Source: Palsa-459 sp963841965
Lineage (GTDB): Bacteria > Actinomycetota > Acidimicrobiia > Acidimicrobiales > RAAP-2
Assembly (NCBI GenBank): GCA_963841965.1
Contig: CAWJES010000001.1
Coordinates: forward strand, 434,001 to 498,000
DNA length: 64,000 bases
Direction of reading: 5' to 3'
Made by a program: the position numbers and the translations under genes. Of the stretch, positions 26,937 through 35,951 are shown in pieces; position 1 is the stretch's first letter; each line of letters opens with the position of its first letter. Below the pieces are notes generated by a model that saw nothing but the letters and a program-made list of their open reading frames with translations, searched no databases and was not told the DNA's origin.

Positions 26937-27833
26937 TCAGCCCCTCGGGTGCGTGCCGCGGTGGACGCGCTGGAGCCGTTCCTTGGACACGTGGGTGTAC
27001 ACCTGGGTGGTCGTCAGGTTGGCATGACCCAGGAGCTCCTGGACGACCCTGAGGTCCGCGCCCCCTTCGAGGAGGTGGGTCGCGTAGGTGTGGCGCAGGG
27101 CGTGCGGATTCAGTGGCGATCCGGCCCTCGCCTCGAGGAGCCGGCGGACGTCTCGCGGACCGAGCCGATTCCCGCGACGATTGAAGAACAGGGCGGGCGT
27201 CGGGCTGGCCTGCGACATGAACGTCGAGCGCGGTCCGTCGATCCATGCACGCAGGGCGTCGGCGCAGACCCGGTGGATCGGCACCCGACGCTGCTTGTCA
27301 CCCTTCCCGGTCACGGTGACGGCGCACGCGGCGAGGTCCAGGTCATCAATGTCGAGACCGCACAGCTCGGACACCCTGAGCCCCCCGGCGTACAGCAGCT
27401 CGCAGACCGCCCGATCGCGGACCGCGACGGGGTCGGCGTGATCGAGGTCCGCGTCCAAGAGTCGCTCCAGCTCGTCACGGGTCGCGAGGCTGGGCAGCCT
27501 GGACCCCGGCACCGTTGCGGTCAGCCGCGCGGTCGGGTTCTCCGCAAGGCGGCCTGTCCGCTCGAGCCACCCGAAGTACGCGCGGAGCGAGGCGGCGTGG
27601 CGAGCGATCGTCGCCCTCGACCTCCCGCGAGTCTGGAGCGATGCCAGATAGCGGCGGACCTGCACGCGTGTCACCGTGGCCGGATCCGACACGCCCAGTC
27701 GGGCGAGCCAGTCGACCACCGACAGCAGGTCGGCGCGGTACGCGCGCCGGGTCGCATCGGAGCGCCCGGCGAGATGGAGGTCGAACCCCTCGAGGTCGAA
27801 GGTCTCGGCCGCGTCAGCGACCTCGGGATCCAT
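26937..27833 (-). CDS. xerC: Tyrosine recombinase XerC/XerD
   Basis: A 298-aa site-specific recombinase for resolving chromosome dimers. The N-terminal SAM-like core-binding domain spans about 12-100. The catalytic set is complete: Arg153 (GGLRVSEL), Lys177 (TGKGDK), His244-x2-Arg247 (HALRHTY), His270 (LLGHANL) and Tyr279 (QVYTHV). The length and flanking housekeeping genes argue for a chromosomal Xer rather than a phage integrase. XerC and XerD cannot be told apart with confidence by eye. The ATG start has TAGCCT 6 nt upstream and no Shine-Dalgarno sequence. The 3' end converges on the glycosyltransferase gene. Confidence 0.92.
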   Translation of the reverse strand: MDPEVADAAETFDLEGFDLHLAGRSDATRRAYRADLLSVVDWLARLGVSDPATVTRVQVRRYLASLQTRGRSRATIARHAASLRAYFGWLERTGRLAENPTARLTATVPGSRLPSLATRDELERLLDADLDHADPVAVRDRAVCELLYAGGLRVSELCGLDIDDLDLAACAVTVTGKGDKQRRVPIHRVCADALRAWIDGPRSTFMSQASPTPALFFNRRGNRLGPRDVRRLLEARAGSPLNPHALRHTYATHLLEGGADLRVVQELLGHANLTTTQVYTHVSKERLQRVHRGTHPRG

Positions 27834-27839
27834 GCGAAC

Positions 27840-27845
27840 AGGCTA
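27840..27845 (-). promoter_or_regulatory. Predicted -10 element (TAGCCT) of leaderless xerC
   Basis: TAGCCT ends 6 nt before the recombinase ATG. No ribosome-binding site is visible. Confidence 0.45.
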
Positions 27846-27896
27846 CTGACGGACTCACCGCAGATCGCGACAGCAGCGCGGGTGACCGCGGACTCA

Positions 27897-27936
27897 AGCG
27901 GGCTTCAGCGGGCTTCAGCTGGCTTCAGCGGGCGTC
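27897..27936. repeat. 10-bp tandem repeat, four copies
   Basis: Four consecutive 10-bp units based on agcgggcttc (27897-27906, 27907-27916, 27917-27926, 27927-27936), the last two with one substitution each. The array spans the rsfS stop codon, so it encodes the last residues of RsfS and its immediate 3' flank. Confidence 0.85.
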
Positions 27937-28341
27937 GCTGGCGGCGCGCGGGGACGCGGGACGCCGTGCCGCCATGGACCACAGGTGCTCGAGGTCGTAG
28001 TACGAGCGCGTCTCCTCGTCGAACACGTGGACCACGACGTCGCCGAAGTCGAGCAGCACCCAGCGCGCATCGGAGAGGCCCTCGACGCGGATCGGCGCGC
28101 GACCGCAGTTGATCTTCGCGAGCCGCTCGACCTCCTCGGCGATGGTGCGCACCTGCCGGTCGTTGCGTCCTGCGGTGATCACGAAGGCGTCGACGACGCT
28201 CAGCAACTCGGTCATCAGGAGCACGACAGTGTCGAGCCCGAGCTTTTCGTCGATTGCCTCGAGCGTGGAGACAACCAGCTGCTCGGTCTCCTCGTCAGCG
28301 CCTGCGGGTCGATCAACCTGCGGTGACGGGCTCGAGCTCAG
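27925..28341 (-). CDS. rsfS: Ribosomal silencing factor RsfS
   Basis: A protein of about 138 aa in the RsfS/Iojap family, which binds L14 and blocks subunit joining. The core is TLEAIDEKLGLDTVVL, DAFVITAGRNDRQVRTIAEEV, EGLSDARWVLLDFGDVVVHVF and the ending YYDLEHLW. No ATG, GTG or TTG is available in frame between the stop of the upstream small gene and the conserved core. The likely start is a CTG at 28341 overlapping that stop as CTGA, mirroring the GTGA junctions elsewhere. A GTG further up would overlap the neighbour by more than 70 nt. The 3' end lies in a 10-bp tandem repeat. Confidence 0.9.
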   Translation of the reverse strand: MSSSPSPQVDRPAGADEETEQLVVSTLEAIDEKLGLDTVVLLMTELLSVVDAFVITAGRNDRQVRTIAEEVERLAKINCGRAPIRVEGLSDARWVLLDFGDVVVHVFDEETRSYYDLEHLWSMAARRPASPRAASDAR

Positions 28342-28547
28342 CGGATCACCTCGAGGACGACGAGGCAGGCTGCGAGCGGACCGGCGAAGAGGAGGGTCCC
28401 GAGGGCGAACCACCGTCGCCGCTCGCGGCGCGCCGCGGCGATGGTCACCATGCGCGGCGGCTGCGTGATCGTGATCACCGTGGCTGGCACGGGAGCAGCC
28501 CACGTCACGGTCTCGAGGTCAGCGAGTTCGATCGCCTGCAGCGCCAT
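28338..28547 (-). CDS. Small single-pass membrane protein between nadD and rsfS
   Basis: A 69-aa protein. The first half has VPATVITITQPPRMVTI, and the second half has a basic patch RRERRRW followed by a hydrophobic helix FALGTLLFAGPLAACLVVLEVI. The topology would be a cytosolic N-terminus and a C-terminal membrane anchor. It starts 3 nt after nadD and overlaps rsfS by 4 nt, so it is almost certainly translated as part of the operon. I do not recognise a family. Short membrane proteins and LytR-type genes are common at this position in actinobacteria. Function unknown. Confidence 0.7.
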   Translation of the reverse strand: MALQAIELADLETVTWAAPVPATVITITQPPRMVTIAAARRERRRWFALGTLLFAGPLAACLVVLEVIR

Positions 28548-28550
28548 GCG

Positions 28551-29132
28551 CTAGGGACTGTACAGCGGGTGGGAGGAGAGGATGGGGATTACGCCCGCAG
28601 GCAGGAGTTCACTGGGGTCCGCACCCGCCGCCAGGGCGTCGCGGACCGACGTGCTGGACAGGTCCACGGGGTCCATCTGCACCACCTCGAGGCGGAACGC
28701 GCCGGATTCGGGGATCTCGCTGCCGGGCCTGGGGACGACCGCGACGGTCGCGAGTCGGGCGAGGTCCCCCGCCCGGTGCCATTCGCGGAGACCGGCCGCT
28801 GCGTCCGCGCCGAGGATGACGACGATGCTGGTCTTCGGGTCGGACGCGAGCAGCGCCTCGACGGTGTCGACGGTGTACGTCGGGCCGCCGCGGACGATCT
28901 CGAGGTCGCTCACCTCGACGCGATCCATTCCGGAGAACGCTGCCCTCGCCATGTCGAGACGCAGAGCCGGCGACGCCGTCGGCGACTCGGGCTTGCGCCA
29001 GGGGTCGTTCGCCACCGTCACGATGAGGCGGTCGAGTGCGAGCTGGTCTCGCGCCGCTGCGACGGCACGGACGTGGCCGAGGTGCGGCGGATCGAAGGTG
29101 CCGCCGAACACGCCGAGCCTTCGAGTTTCCAT
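28551..29132 (-). CDS. nadD: Nicotinate-nucleotide adenylyltransferase
   Basis: A 193-aa enzyme adenylating nicotinate mononucleotide in NAD synthesis. The N-terminal motif GVFGGTFDPPHLGH (about residues 7-20) holds the nucleotidyltransferase HxGH, and the downstream LSSTSVRDAL matches the ISSTxIR signature. The ATG at 29132 is chosen because it starts the conserved domain and has TAGGCT 7 nt upstream. The order nadD-rsfS is classical. It is divergent from aroG, the two -10 elements facing away from each other within 50 bp. Confidence 0.96.
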   Translation of the reverse strand: METRRLGVFGGTFDPPHLGHVRAVAAARDQLALDRLIVTVANDPWRKPESPTASPALRLDMARAAFSGMDRVEVSDLEIVRGGPTYTVDTVEALLASDPKTSIVVILGADAAAGLREWHRAGDLARLATVAVVPRPGSEIPESGAFRLEVVQMDPVDLSSTSVRDALAAGADPSELLPAGVIPILSSHPLYSP

Positions 29133-29139
29133 CCGGTCG

Positions 29140-29145
29140 AGCCTA
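29140..29145 (-). promoter_or_regulatory. Predicted -10 element (TAGGCT) of leaderless nadD
   Basis: TAGGCT ends 7 nt before the nadD ATG on the minus strand. Confidence 0.45.
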
Positions 29146-29182
29146 CGAGCGCTGGCGGGCGCAGCCGTGTTCTGCCCACGCC

Positions 29183-29188
29183 TACGCT
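29183..29188 (+). promoter_or_regulatory. Predicted -10 element (TACGCT) of leaderless aroG
   Basis: TACGCT ends 6 nt before the DAHP synthase ATG. The intervening bases are TTGGGG, which is not a good Shine-Dalgarno sequence. Confidence 0.45.
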
Positions 29189-29194
29189 TTGGGG

Positions 29195-30570
29195 ATGGCG
29201 AACGAGCGCGATGCCTGGCACCCCGGCTCCTGGCGGAGCAGGTCGGCCGCACAGCAGCCGAACTGGCCTGACCACGACGCGCTCAAGCGCGCTGAGACGC
29301 AGCTGGGGGCGCTGCCGCCCCTCGTGTTCGCAGGCGAGGCGCGCCGACTCACCGAGCAACTCGCCGAGGTCGCCGCGGGCGACGCCTTCCTGCTCCAGGC
29401 CGGCGACTGCGCCGAGTCGTTCCACGACAACTCGGCCGACGCCATCCGCGACAAGCTCAAGGTCATCCTCCAGATGGCCGTCGTGCTCACCTACGCCTCG
29501 GGGGTCCCCGTTCTCAAGGTCGGCAGGATCGCGGGCCAGTTCGCCAAGCCTCGCTCACAGGAGCTCGAGGAGATCGACGGGGTCACGCTCGAGAGCTTCC
29601 GCGGCCACATCGTCAACGACGAGCCGTTTGAGGAGGCAGCCAGGCGACCGGATCCGGCGCGCCTCGTCGCGGCGTACCAGCAGTCCGTGGCGACGCTGAA
29701 CCTCCTGCGCGCCTTCACGAAGGGAGGCTTTGCCGATCTCTCGCGCGTCCACGCGTGGAACCAGGAGTTCGTCGGCTCGTCAGCTGAGGGCCAGCGGTAC
29801 AACCAGATCGCCGACGAGATCGAGCGCGCGATGGCGTTCATGCGGGCCTGCGGGATCGACCTCGCGAAGGAGCACTCGCTGCACGAGGTGGACTTCTACA
29901 CGAGCCATGAGGCGCTGGTCCTCAACTACGAGGAGGCGCTGACCCGGCGCGACTCGCTGACCGGCGGGTGGTACGACTGCTCGGCGCACCTGCTGTGGGT
30001 CGGGGAGCGCACGCGACAGATCGACGGCGCGCACGTCGAGTTCCTCTCGGGGATCGGCAACCCGATCGGCTGCAAGCTCGGACCGTCGACAACGCCGGCG
30101 CAGGCCGTGGCGCTTGCAGGACGCCTGGACCCCGATCGCACGCCCGGCCGGCTGACCTTCGTCACCCGGATGGGCGCGACGCGCGTGGAGGACCTGCTGG
30201 GACCGATCGTCGCTGCGGTCCGCGACGCCGGCCACCCCGTCGTCTGGGCGTGCGACCCGATGCACGGCAACACCTTCACCGCGGAGAACGGGCTCAAGAC
30301 GCGTCGGTTCGACGACATCCTCGAGGAGATCCGCGGGCTACTTCAGCGTGCACCGCTCGCTCGGGACCTGGGCGGGCGGCGTGCACGTCGAGCTGACCGG
30401 CGCGGAGGTGACCGAGTGCCTGGGCGGGTCGGAGGACGATCTTCGAGAGCGATCTCGACGCCAACTACACGAGCATGTGCGACCCGAGGCTCAACGCCCG
30501 CCAGAGCCTCGACCTGGCGTTCCGCGTCTCCGAGCTGCTCCGCGACGAGAAGGGTCAGGCGACCGGATAG
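29195..30570 (+). CDS. aroG: Class II 3-deoxy-7-phosphoheptulonate (DAHP) synthase, two frameshifts
   Basis: Class II (plant/actinobacterial type) enzyme for the first step of the shikimate pathway, joining erythrose 4-phosphate and PEP. Diagnostic segments are LLQAGDCAESF, LKVGRIAGQFAKPRS, SHEALVLNYEEALTRRD, GIGNPIGCKLGPS, VTRMGA and CDPMHGNT. The reading frame breaks at about 30335-30337 (one extra G in GGG after EEIR) and again near 30438 (one extra G). Correcting both restores YFSVHRSLGTWAGGVHVEL, ECLGGSED and IFESDLDANYTSMCDPRLN to the stop at 30570, giving about 457 aa, a normal length. Sequencing error is more likely than a broken essential gene. The 3' end overlaps the convergent phosphatase gene by 16 nt. 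Confidence 0.92.
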
Positions 30571-31223
30571 CGGTCGTTGTACCGACCGAGCCGCCACCCG
30601 CGGTCGGTCACCTCCACGTCGGTCATCGACGCGTACCGCGTCGGCAGCACGACGCGGGCGCTCGCCGGGAGCCCGAAGACGAGGCCGACACCGGCCGCGA
30701 TGACCCCGCCGTGGCAGGCGATCACGATCGTCTGGCCGTGGTGGGTCCCGGCGAGCTCGGCGAGCACCCCGCGCACCCGCTCGTGGAACTCGGTCAGCGA
30801 CTCGCCGCCCGGGCCGATGGGCAGGTGCGGCGCGTGGTCGAAGTCGGGCATCTCGAACCGGTCCGCCACCTCGTCCCAGCGCAGGCCGTCGAGCTCGCCG
30901 GCGTCGTGCTCGCGAAGGTCGTGGCGGACGGTGACTCCGAGCCCGCCGAGCACCGGGGCGAGGATCTCCGCCGTCTCGATGGCGCGCGGGAGCGTCGACG
31001 CGTACAGGGCGGCGGCACCGTCCACCTCGCGGGACGCGGCCAGCCGCGAGGCGAGGATCGCGACCTGCTCGCGGCCGGCATCGGTCAGGCCCACGTCGCC
31101 CGTCGGGCCGCCCACGATCCCTCGGACCGCCGAGACGGGCTCGCCGTGGCGCACGAGGACGATCCTCGTGGTGGGTGCCTCCGACGAGAGGGTGCGGATC
31201 GAGGGCGGGGGCTTGAGCGTCAC
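30555..31223 (-). CDS. Histidine phosphatase family protein (phosphoglycerate-mutase-like)
   Basis: A 222-aa protein with the catalytic LVRHGEP motif near residue 25 (phospho-accepting His) and a second His in IVIACHGGVIAAG. LYASTLPRAIETAEIL is the usual companion helix, and the region WDEVADRFE follows. Members act as phosphatases on small molecules or sugar phosphates; a true mutase would be longer and have other signature residues. The GTG start overlaps the VWA gene stop as GTGA, placing it last in the obg-proB-proA-moxR-VWA unit. Substrate unknown. Confidence 0.88.
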   Translation of the reverse strand: MTLKPPPSIRTLSSEAPTTRIVLVRHGEPVSAVRGIVGGPTGDVGLTDAGREQVAILASRLAASREVDGAAALYASTLPRAIETAEILAPVLGGLGVTVRHDLREHDAGELDGLRWDEVADRFEMPDFDHAPHLPIGPGGESLTEFHERVRGVLAELAGTHHGQTIVIACHGGVIAAGVGLVFGLPASARVVLPTRYASMTDVEVTDRGWRLGRYNDRYPVA

Positions 31224-32667
31224 GCGAGCGCGCCGACGAAGTGCTCGAGCTGGCGGAGCGTGCGGCACTCGACGACGTCGTTGCAGTACGGCGCGTATGC
31301 CGAGACGATGGAGTCCCCCGAGTCCCAGTAGCTCCGGGGCTCCGGATTGAGCCAGTACACGGCGCGCGCGCGGGCCCGCAGGTCCGCGAGGACCCAGGCC
31401 TCCGGGGCGTGGTAGTTGTTGCGCGCGTCGCCGAGCACGAGCACGCTCGTTCGCCTCGAGACGTCCTGGGCGAAGCGCTCGTGGAACAGCGTGAGCGCCC
31501 GGCCGTAGTCGGAGTGGCCGTCGACCCACACCACGTCGGCCTCGGTGTTGATGCGGTTGACCGCGACCGCGGGGTCCGACTGGTTCTCGAAGAACCGGGT
31601 CGCCTCGTCCAGGCCGTCAACGAAGACGAAGCTGCGGACCTTGCGGAACTGCGACGAGATCGCGTGCACCAGCAGGAGCGTGAACCTCGCGAAGCTCGCG
31701 ACGGAGCCCGACACGTCGGCGATGACGAAGATCTCCGGCTTCGCGGGACGCGGCGGCTTGAACACTGGAGTGATGGGGACGCCCCCGGTCGACATGCTGT
31801 GGCGGACCGTGCGGCGCAGGTCCAGCGATCCGCGGTGCCCCTTGCGCCGCTTGCGGGCGAGCCGGACCGCCATCTTGCGGCTGAGCGGGACAAGGGCGCG
31901 GTTGAGCTGGGCCAGCTCGTCGCGCGTCGCGTGCATCACGTCGATGTCCTCGGGGAGCGGCTTGCGCACGGAACGGGCAAGGGCCGCCGCGCCCCGATCC
32001 TCGACGAGCCGGCGCCTGATCTCGGCCTCCACGGCGCGCTTCACGAGCTCGACGCGTGCTGCCGCCTCGTCGCGCGCGAGGCGCTCTGTGAGCGAACCCG
32101 GCGCGACGGGACCTGTCCGGCCGCCGCCTGCTCGAGCATCCGCTGGAGCCGGTCGAGGTCGAGGTTCCGCAACGTGCGGTACAGGTAGTACGTGCCACCG
32201 ACGGGCCTGCCCGGCTCCATGCCCGCGTAGCGGTTGACTGCCTGGCGGGCGACGTCGGCGAGCAGGGCCTCGTCGCGCTCGAGCAGCGCCCGCACGAGCA
32301 TCGCCGCGAGCTCCTCTGCGCTGACGTCGCCCGACGCCCCGCCGCCGCGTCCCTGGGACCTGCCTCGACCGCGCTGCCCCTCGGCGCGGCCCTGCTCCCT
32401 CGACGCCTCCTCGAGGGCGTCGAGCTCCCCGTCGGCGTCCGTCGCGGCCGCATCGATCATCGCGAAGTAGATCTCGAACGCCGTGTCGAAGACCGGGTAG
32501 TGCGCCTCGTCCTTGACCATTGTCGCGGCCAGCGCCGCCTTCATGACCGGGCGGTCCAGCAGGTCGATGGCCACGAGGGCGCGCGCGGCGTCGAGGTGCT
32601 CGGTCGTGGACACCGGTATGCCCGCCGCGCGAAGCTCCGCGACGAACTCGCCCAGCAGGTCGAGCAT
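31220..32667 (-). CDS. VWA-domain CoxE-like protein, one frameshift
   Basis: A protein of about 482 aa. The N-terminal half begins LDLLGEFVAELRAAGIPVSTTEHLDAARAL and contains an Arg/Gly/Gln-rich low-complexity stretch. The C-terminal half is a von Willebrand A domain with EIFVIADVSGSVASF, whose MIDAS is DVSGS, plus SFVFVDGLDEATRFF and VLVLGDARNNY. The two halves lie in different frames, meeting near 32095-32135 in a GC-rich stretch. Homologues are single proteins, so one missing or extra base is the simplest reading, though two coupled genes cannot be excluded. The start ATG overlaps the MoxR stop (TGATG). These proteins act with MoxR ATPases in assembling or activating metal-containing complexes. 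Confidence 0.85.
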
Positions 32668-33596
32668 CAGGCTGGCTTCCCGAGCAGCTCCTTGGTGGCC
32701 TTGTCGATGTCACTCTGGTACTTGAGCAGCACGTGCAGCGTCTCGGCGACGTCCTGGTCGCCGAGCTCCGAGCGGCCGAGGATCACGAGGGTGCGGGCCC
32801 AGTCGAGGGTCTCGGACACCGACGGGGCCTTGCGAAGGTCGAGCCCGCGGAGCGTCCGGACCACCTCGGCGATCCTCGTGGCGAGCGCGGACGTGACCCC
32901 GGGCACCCGCGACAGGACGATGGCACGCTCGCGCTCGACGTCGGGGTACCCGATGTGCAGGTACAGGCAGCGCCGCTTCAGCGCCTCGGAGAGCTCCCTC
33001 GTGTTGTTGGACGTGAGGAACACCATGGGGAGCTGGGTGGCCGTCACGGTCCCGAGCTCGGGGATCGACACCTGGTACTCCGAGAGGATCTCCAAGAGCA
33101 GCGCCTCGGTCTCGACCTCGACGCGGTCGACCTCGTCGACGAGCAGCACGACCGGCTCGGTGGCGCTGATCGCCTCAAGCAGCGGTCGGGTGAGGAGGAA
33201 CTCGCTCGAGAAGATGTCCCCTTCGAGCTCGTGCCAGTCGACGTGCGCGTCCTCGCCGGACTGCCCGGCCTGTATCCGCAGGAGCTGCTTGCGGTAGTTC
33301 CACTCGTAGAGGGCCTTGGACTCGTCGAGCCCCTCGTAGCACTGCAGCCGGATGAGCCGGGCGCCGAGGGCCTCGGCGACGGTCTTGGCGAGCTGGGTCT
33401 TGCCAGTGCCCGCCGGGCCCTCGACCAGCACGGGCTTGATGAGCCGATCCGCGAGGAAGACCGCGCTCGCGATCGAGGCGTCCGCGAGGTACCGGTTGGC
33501 AGCGAGCGCGGCGCCGACCTCGTCGGGCGAGTCGAAGCGCGGCGCTCGGACGTGGTCGAGGCCGAGGGGATCGGTCACCTGGTCGTGGGGGGTCAT
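32667..33596 (-). CDS. MoxR-family AAA+ ATPase
   Basis: A 309-aa ATPase with Walker A GPAGTGKT (60-67), Walker B VVLLVDEVDRV near residue 155, sensor-1 VFLTSNNTRELSEALKRRC, and an arginine-finger-containing end. The C-terminal lid contains PSVSETLDWARTL. MoxR proteins pair with VWA proteins as chaperone-like insertion systems, and the VWA gene follows with a 1-nt overlap. The ATG at 33596 forms an ATGA overlap with the end of proA, which is unusual company for a MoxR/VWA pair. The client is unknown. Confidence 0.93.
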   Translation of the reverse strand: MTPHDQVTDPLGLDHVRAPRFDSPDEVGAALAANRYLADASIASAVFLADRLIKPVLVEGPAGTGKTQLAKTVAEALGARLIRLQCYEGLDESKALYEWNYRKQLLRIQAGQSGEDAHVDWHELEGDIFSSEFLLTRPLLEAISATEPVVLLVDEVDRVEVETEALLLEILSEYQVSIPELGTVTATQLPMVFLTSNNTRELSEALKRRCLYLHIGYPDVERERAIVLSRVPGVTSALATRIAEVVRTLRGLDLRKAPSVSETLDWARTLVILGRSELGDQDVAETLHVLLKYQSDIDKATKELLGKPA

Positions 33597-34845
33597 GTGC
33601 GGATCTGTCCTCCTCCGCGCAGCACCCAGCGGATGCTGGTCAGCTCGCGCAGTCCCATCGGGCCGCGGGCGTGCAGCTTCTGCGTGGAGATCCCGACCTC
33701 GGCCCCGAGTCCGAGCTCGGAACCGTCGACGAACCGGGTCGATGCGTTGACGAGGACGGCTGCGGCGTCGACCTCGCTGGTCCACCGGTTGGCGCTTGCG
33801 ACGCTCGAGGTCACGATCGCCTCGGAGTGTCCCGAGCCGTATGCGGCGACATGGTCGATGGCCGCGTCGATCGAGTCCACGACCCGGACCGCGAGCACCA
33901 GGTCGAGGAACTCGCTGGCCCAGTCTGTCTCGGTCGCCTCGAGCGCGCGCGGGATGGCTGCGCGCACCGCCGGATCGCCCCGCAGCTCCACGGTCGCCAG
34001 TGCCCCGTCGAGCATGGGCGAGGAACCGGTCCGACACTGTCCGGTGCACGAGCAGCGTCTCGGCCGCGTTGCAGACCCCGGGACGCGATGTCTTGGCATT
34101 CACGATGATGCCCAGCGCCATATCGAGGTCAGCTGTCGCGTCGACGTACACGTGGCAGTTGCCGTCGCCGTCGAGGACGTAGGGCACCGTGGCGTGCTCG
34201 AGCATCGCTGCGATGAGCGCCTTGCCGCCCCTCGGGATGAGGCAGTCGATGACGCCGCGCAGCTGCATGAACTGCACGGCCGTCGCGTGCGATGTGTCCT
34301 CCACGAGGCTGATCGGCGGCCTTGGGGAGGCCCGCGCCCGCGAGGCCCTCGCCGAGCGCCGCGACGACCTCGAGGTTGGTCCCCTGTGCCGACGCCGAGC
34401 CGCGCAGGTAGGCCGCGCTGCCCGCCTTCAGGCACAGCCCGGCTGCATCGCTCGTGACGTTCGGTCGGTTCTCGTAGATCACGCCGATGACGCCGAGCGG
34501 CACCCGCACCCGCTCGACGCGCAGCCCGTTCGGCCGAACCGAGCCTTCGACGACCTCGCCGATCGGGTCCGCGAGTCCGGCCACGGCCTCGAGCCCGCCC
34601 GCCATCGCGGCGATCCGGGCCCCGTCGAGGCGGAGCCGGTCGATCCCGCTCAGCGCCATGCCGTCGGCGCTCGCAGCCTCGACGTCGCGCTCGTTGGCCG
34701 GCAGGATCACGGCCGTCCGGTCTCGGAGCGAGGCAGCCGCGGCGAGCAGTGCGTCGTTCTTCGTGGTCGTCGACGCCACCGCGAGCACGCGGGCGGCCGC
34801 CCGCACAGCGGCTCCCTGGGCCTCGAGCAGCGGGTCCGGCATCAT
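33593..34845 (-). CDS. proA: Glutamate-5-semialdehyde dehydrogenase, two frameshifts
   Basis: The gamma-glutamyl phosphate reductase of proline synthesis. Conserved parts occur in three consecutive frames: residues to about 175 (VPLGVIGVIYENRPNVTSD, LCLKAGSAAYLRGS) in the first, VIDCLIPRGGKALIAAMLEH and the catalytic-Cys region SRPGVCNAAETLLVH in the second, and FLDLVLAVRVVDSIDAAIDH to the end GLRELTSIRW in the third. The breaks are at about 34314 (an extra base before ISLVEDTSH) and about 34015-34020 (an extra base after DRFL). With both corrected the product is about 416 aa, normal for ProA. It starts 26 nt after proB and overlaps moxR by 4 nt. Confidence 0.92.
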
Positions 34846-34871
34846 CGAATCGTACCGCTGGAGCCGGTGGG

Positions 34872-35951
34872 TCAGACGAGGACGACGAGGTCGTCGCGAT
34901 GGATCGCGACAGCGTCGCGGCCCGTCGGCTCGTGTTCGTCGGCTCCCGGCGTGCCGGTCGGCGCCGAGCGCACCAGTCCCTTCGCAACGAGCGCACCGTC
35001 GGCAACGACCTCGACCGCGTCACCGGCCGTGAACGCTCCGTCGTGGCCCGTGACGCCCGCGAAGAGCAGGCTCGCTCCCGACTCGAGTGCGCGCCGCGCC
35101 CCCTGGTCGACGAAGAGCGTGCCCGTGGACGTCGTCGCGAAGGCGATCCACGCCTTGCGCGCGGCGAGCGGCTTCGGGCGCGCGCGGAACACCGTCGCGC
35201 ACCCCGGCTCATCGTCCGCGACCCGGAGCAGGATCTGCTCACCGCGCGCGTCTGCGATGACCGCCTCGATCCCCGACCACGTCGCGAGCCGCGCGGCCGC
35301 CAGCTTCGAGGTCATGCCGCCGCTCCCGATGGCGCTCGCCGATCCGCCGGCGACGGCTTCGAGCGCATGGTCGATCTCGGTCACCTCCTCGATGAGCGTC
35401 GCGTCCTCGGTGAGCGAGGGGTCTGCAGTCAGCAGGCCGGGCGTGTCCGTCAGCATCACCAGGCGCCTGGCTCCGACGAGGACCGCCACCAGCGCCGCGA
35501 GCCGGTCGTTGTCGCCGAACCGGATCTCCTCGTCGGCGACGGCGTCGTTCTCGTTGACGATCGGCACGACGCCGAGGTCCACCAGCGCCTCGAAGGTCCG
35601 TCTGGCGAGCAGGTACTGGCGGCGAGAGAAGAAGTCGCTCGGATCGAGCAGCACCTGGCCCGCGAGGATCCCGTGGCGACCAAGGCCGTCCTGCCAGCTG
35701 CGCACCACTCGGTGCTGGCCGACCGCCGAAGCGGCCTGCAGCGTCGCCATCTCCCTGGGTCGCTCGACGATCCCGAGCTCGGCCAGCCCCGTTGCGATCG
35801 CACCGGACGAGACGACGATCACGTCCGATCCCCTCTCGCGCATCGCCGCGACCTGCTCGGACAGCGATGCGATGAGCGACTCGTCCGGCCGGCCGTCGCC
35901 CGACGTCACCGACGTCGAACCGACCTTCACGACCTCGATGGATGCGCTCAC
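34872..35951 (-). CDS. proB: Glutamate 5-kinase with PUA domain
   Basis: A 359-aa enzyme catalysing the first, proline-inhibited step of proline synthesis. The amino-acid-kinase domain shows VVKVGSTSVTSGDGR, IVVSSGAIATGLAELG, QVLLDPSDFFSRRQYLLAR and PIVNENDAVADEEIRFGDND. The C-terminal 100 residues match a PUA domain (GTLFVDQGARRAL, GASLLFAGVTGHDG), as in E. coli ProB. Usual ProB has VVKxGS, as seen. The GTG start overlaps the obg stop as GTGA. The reading frame is intact, unlike its neighbours proA and obg. Confidence 0.96.
   Translation of the reverse strand: MSASIEVVKVGSTSVTSGDGRPDESLIASLSEQVAAMRERGSDVIVVSSGAIATGLAELGIVERPREMATLQAASAVGQHRVVRSWQDGLGRHGILAGQVLLDPSDFFSRRQYLLARRTFEALVDLGVVPIVNENDAVADEEIRFGDNDRLAALVAVLVGARRLVMLTDTPGLLTADPSLTEDATLIEEVTEIDHALEAVAGGSASAIGSGGMTSKLAAARLATWSGIEAVIADARGEQILLRVADDEPGCATVFRARPKPLAARKAWIAFATTSTGTLFVDQGARRALESGASLLFAGVTGHDGAFTAGDAVEVVADGALVAKGLVRSAPTGTPGADEHEPTGRDAVAIHRDDLVVLV

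Noticed and set aside
26937..27833. The tyrosine recombinase as a mobile-element integrase
   Set aside because: It is flanked by housekeeping genes, there are no att-like repeats or phage genes, and the length and sequence fit chromosomal XerC/XerD.
29195..30570. aroG as a true pseudogene
   Set aside because: Both frame breaks are single-base and the remainder is fully conserved; other essential genes nearby show the same kind of break, favouring sequence error.
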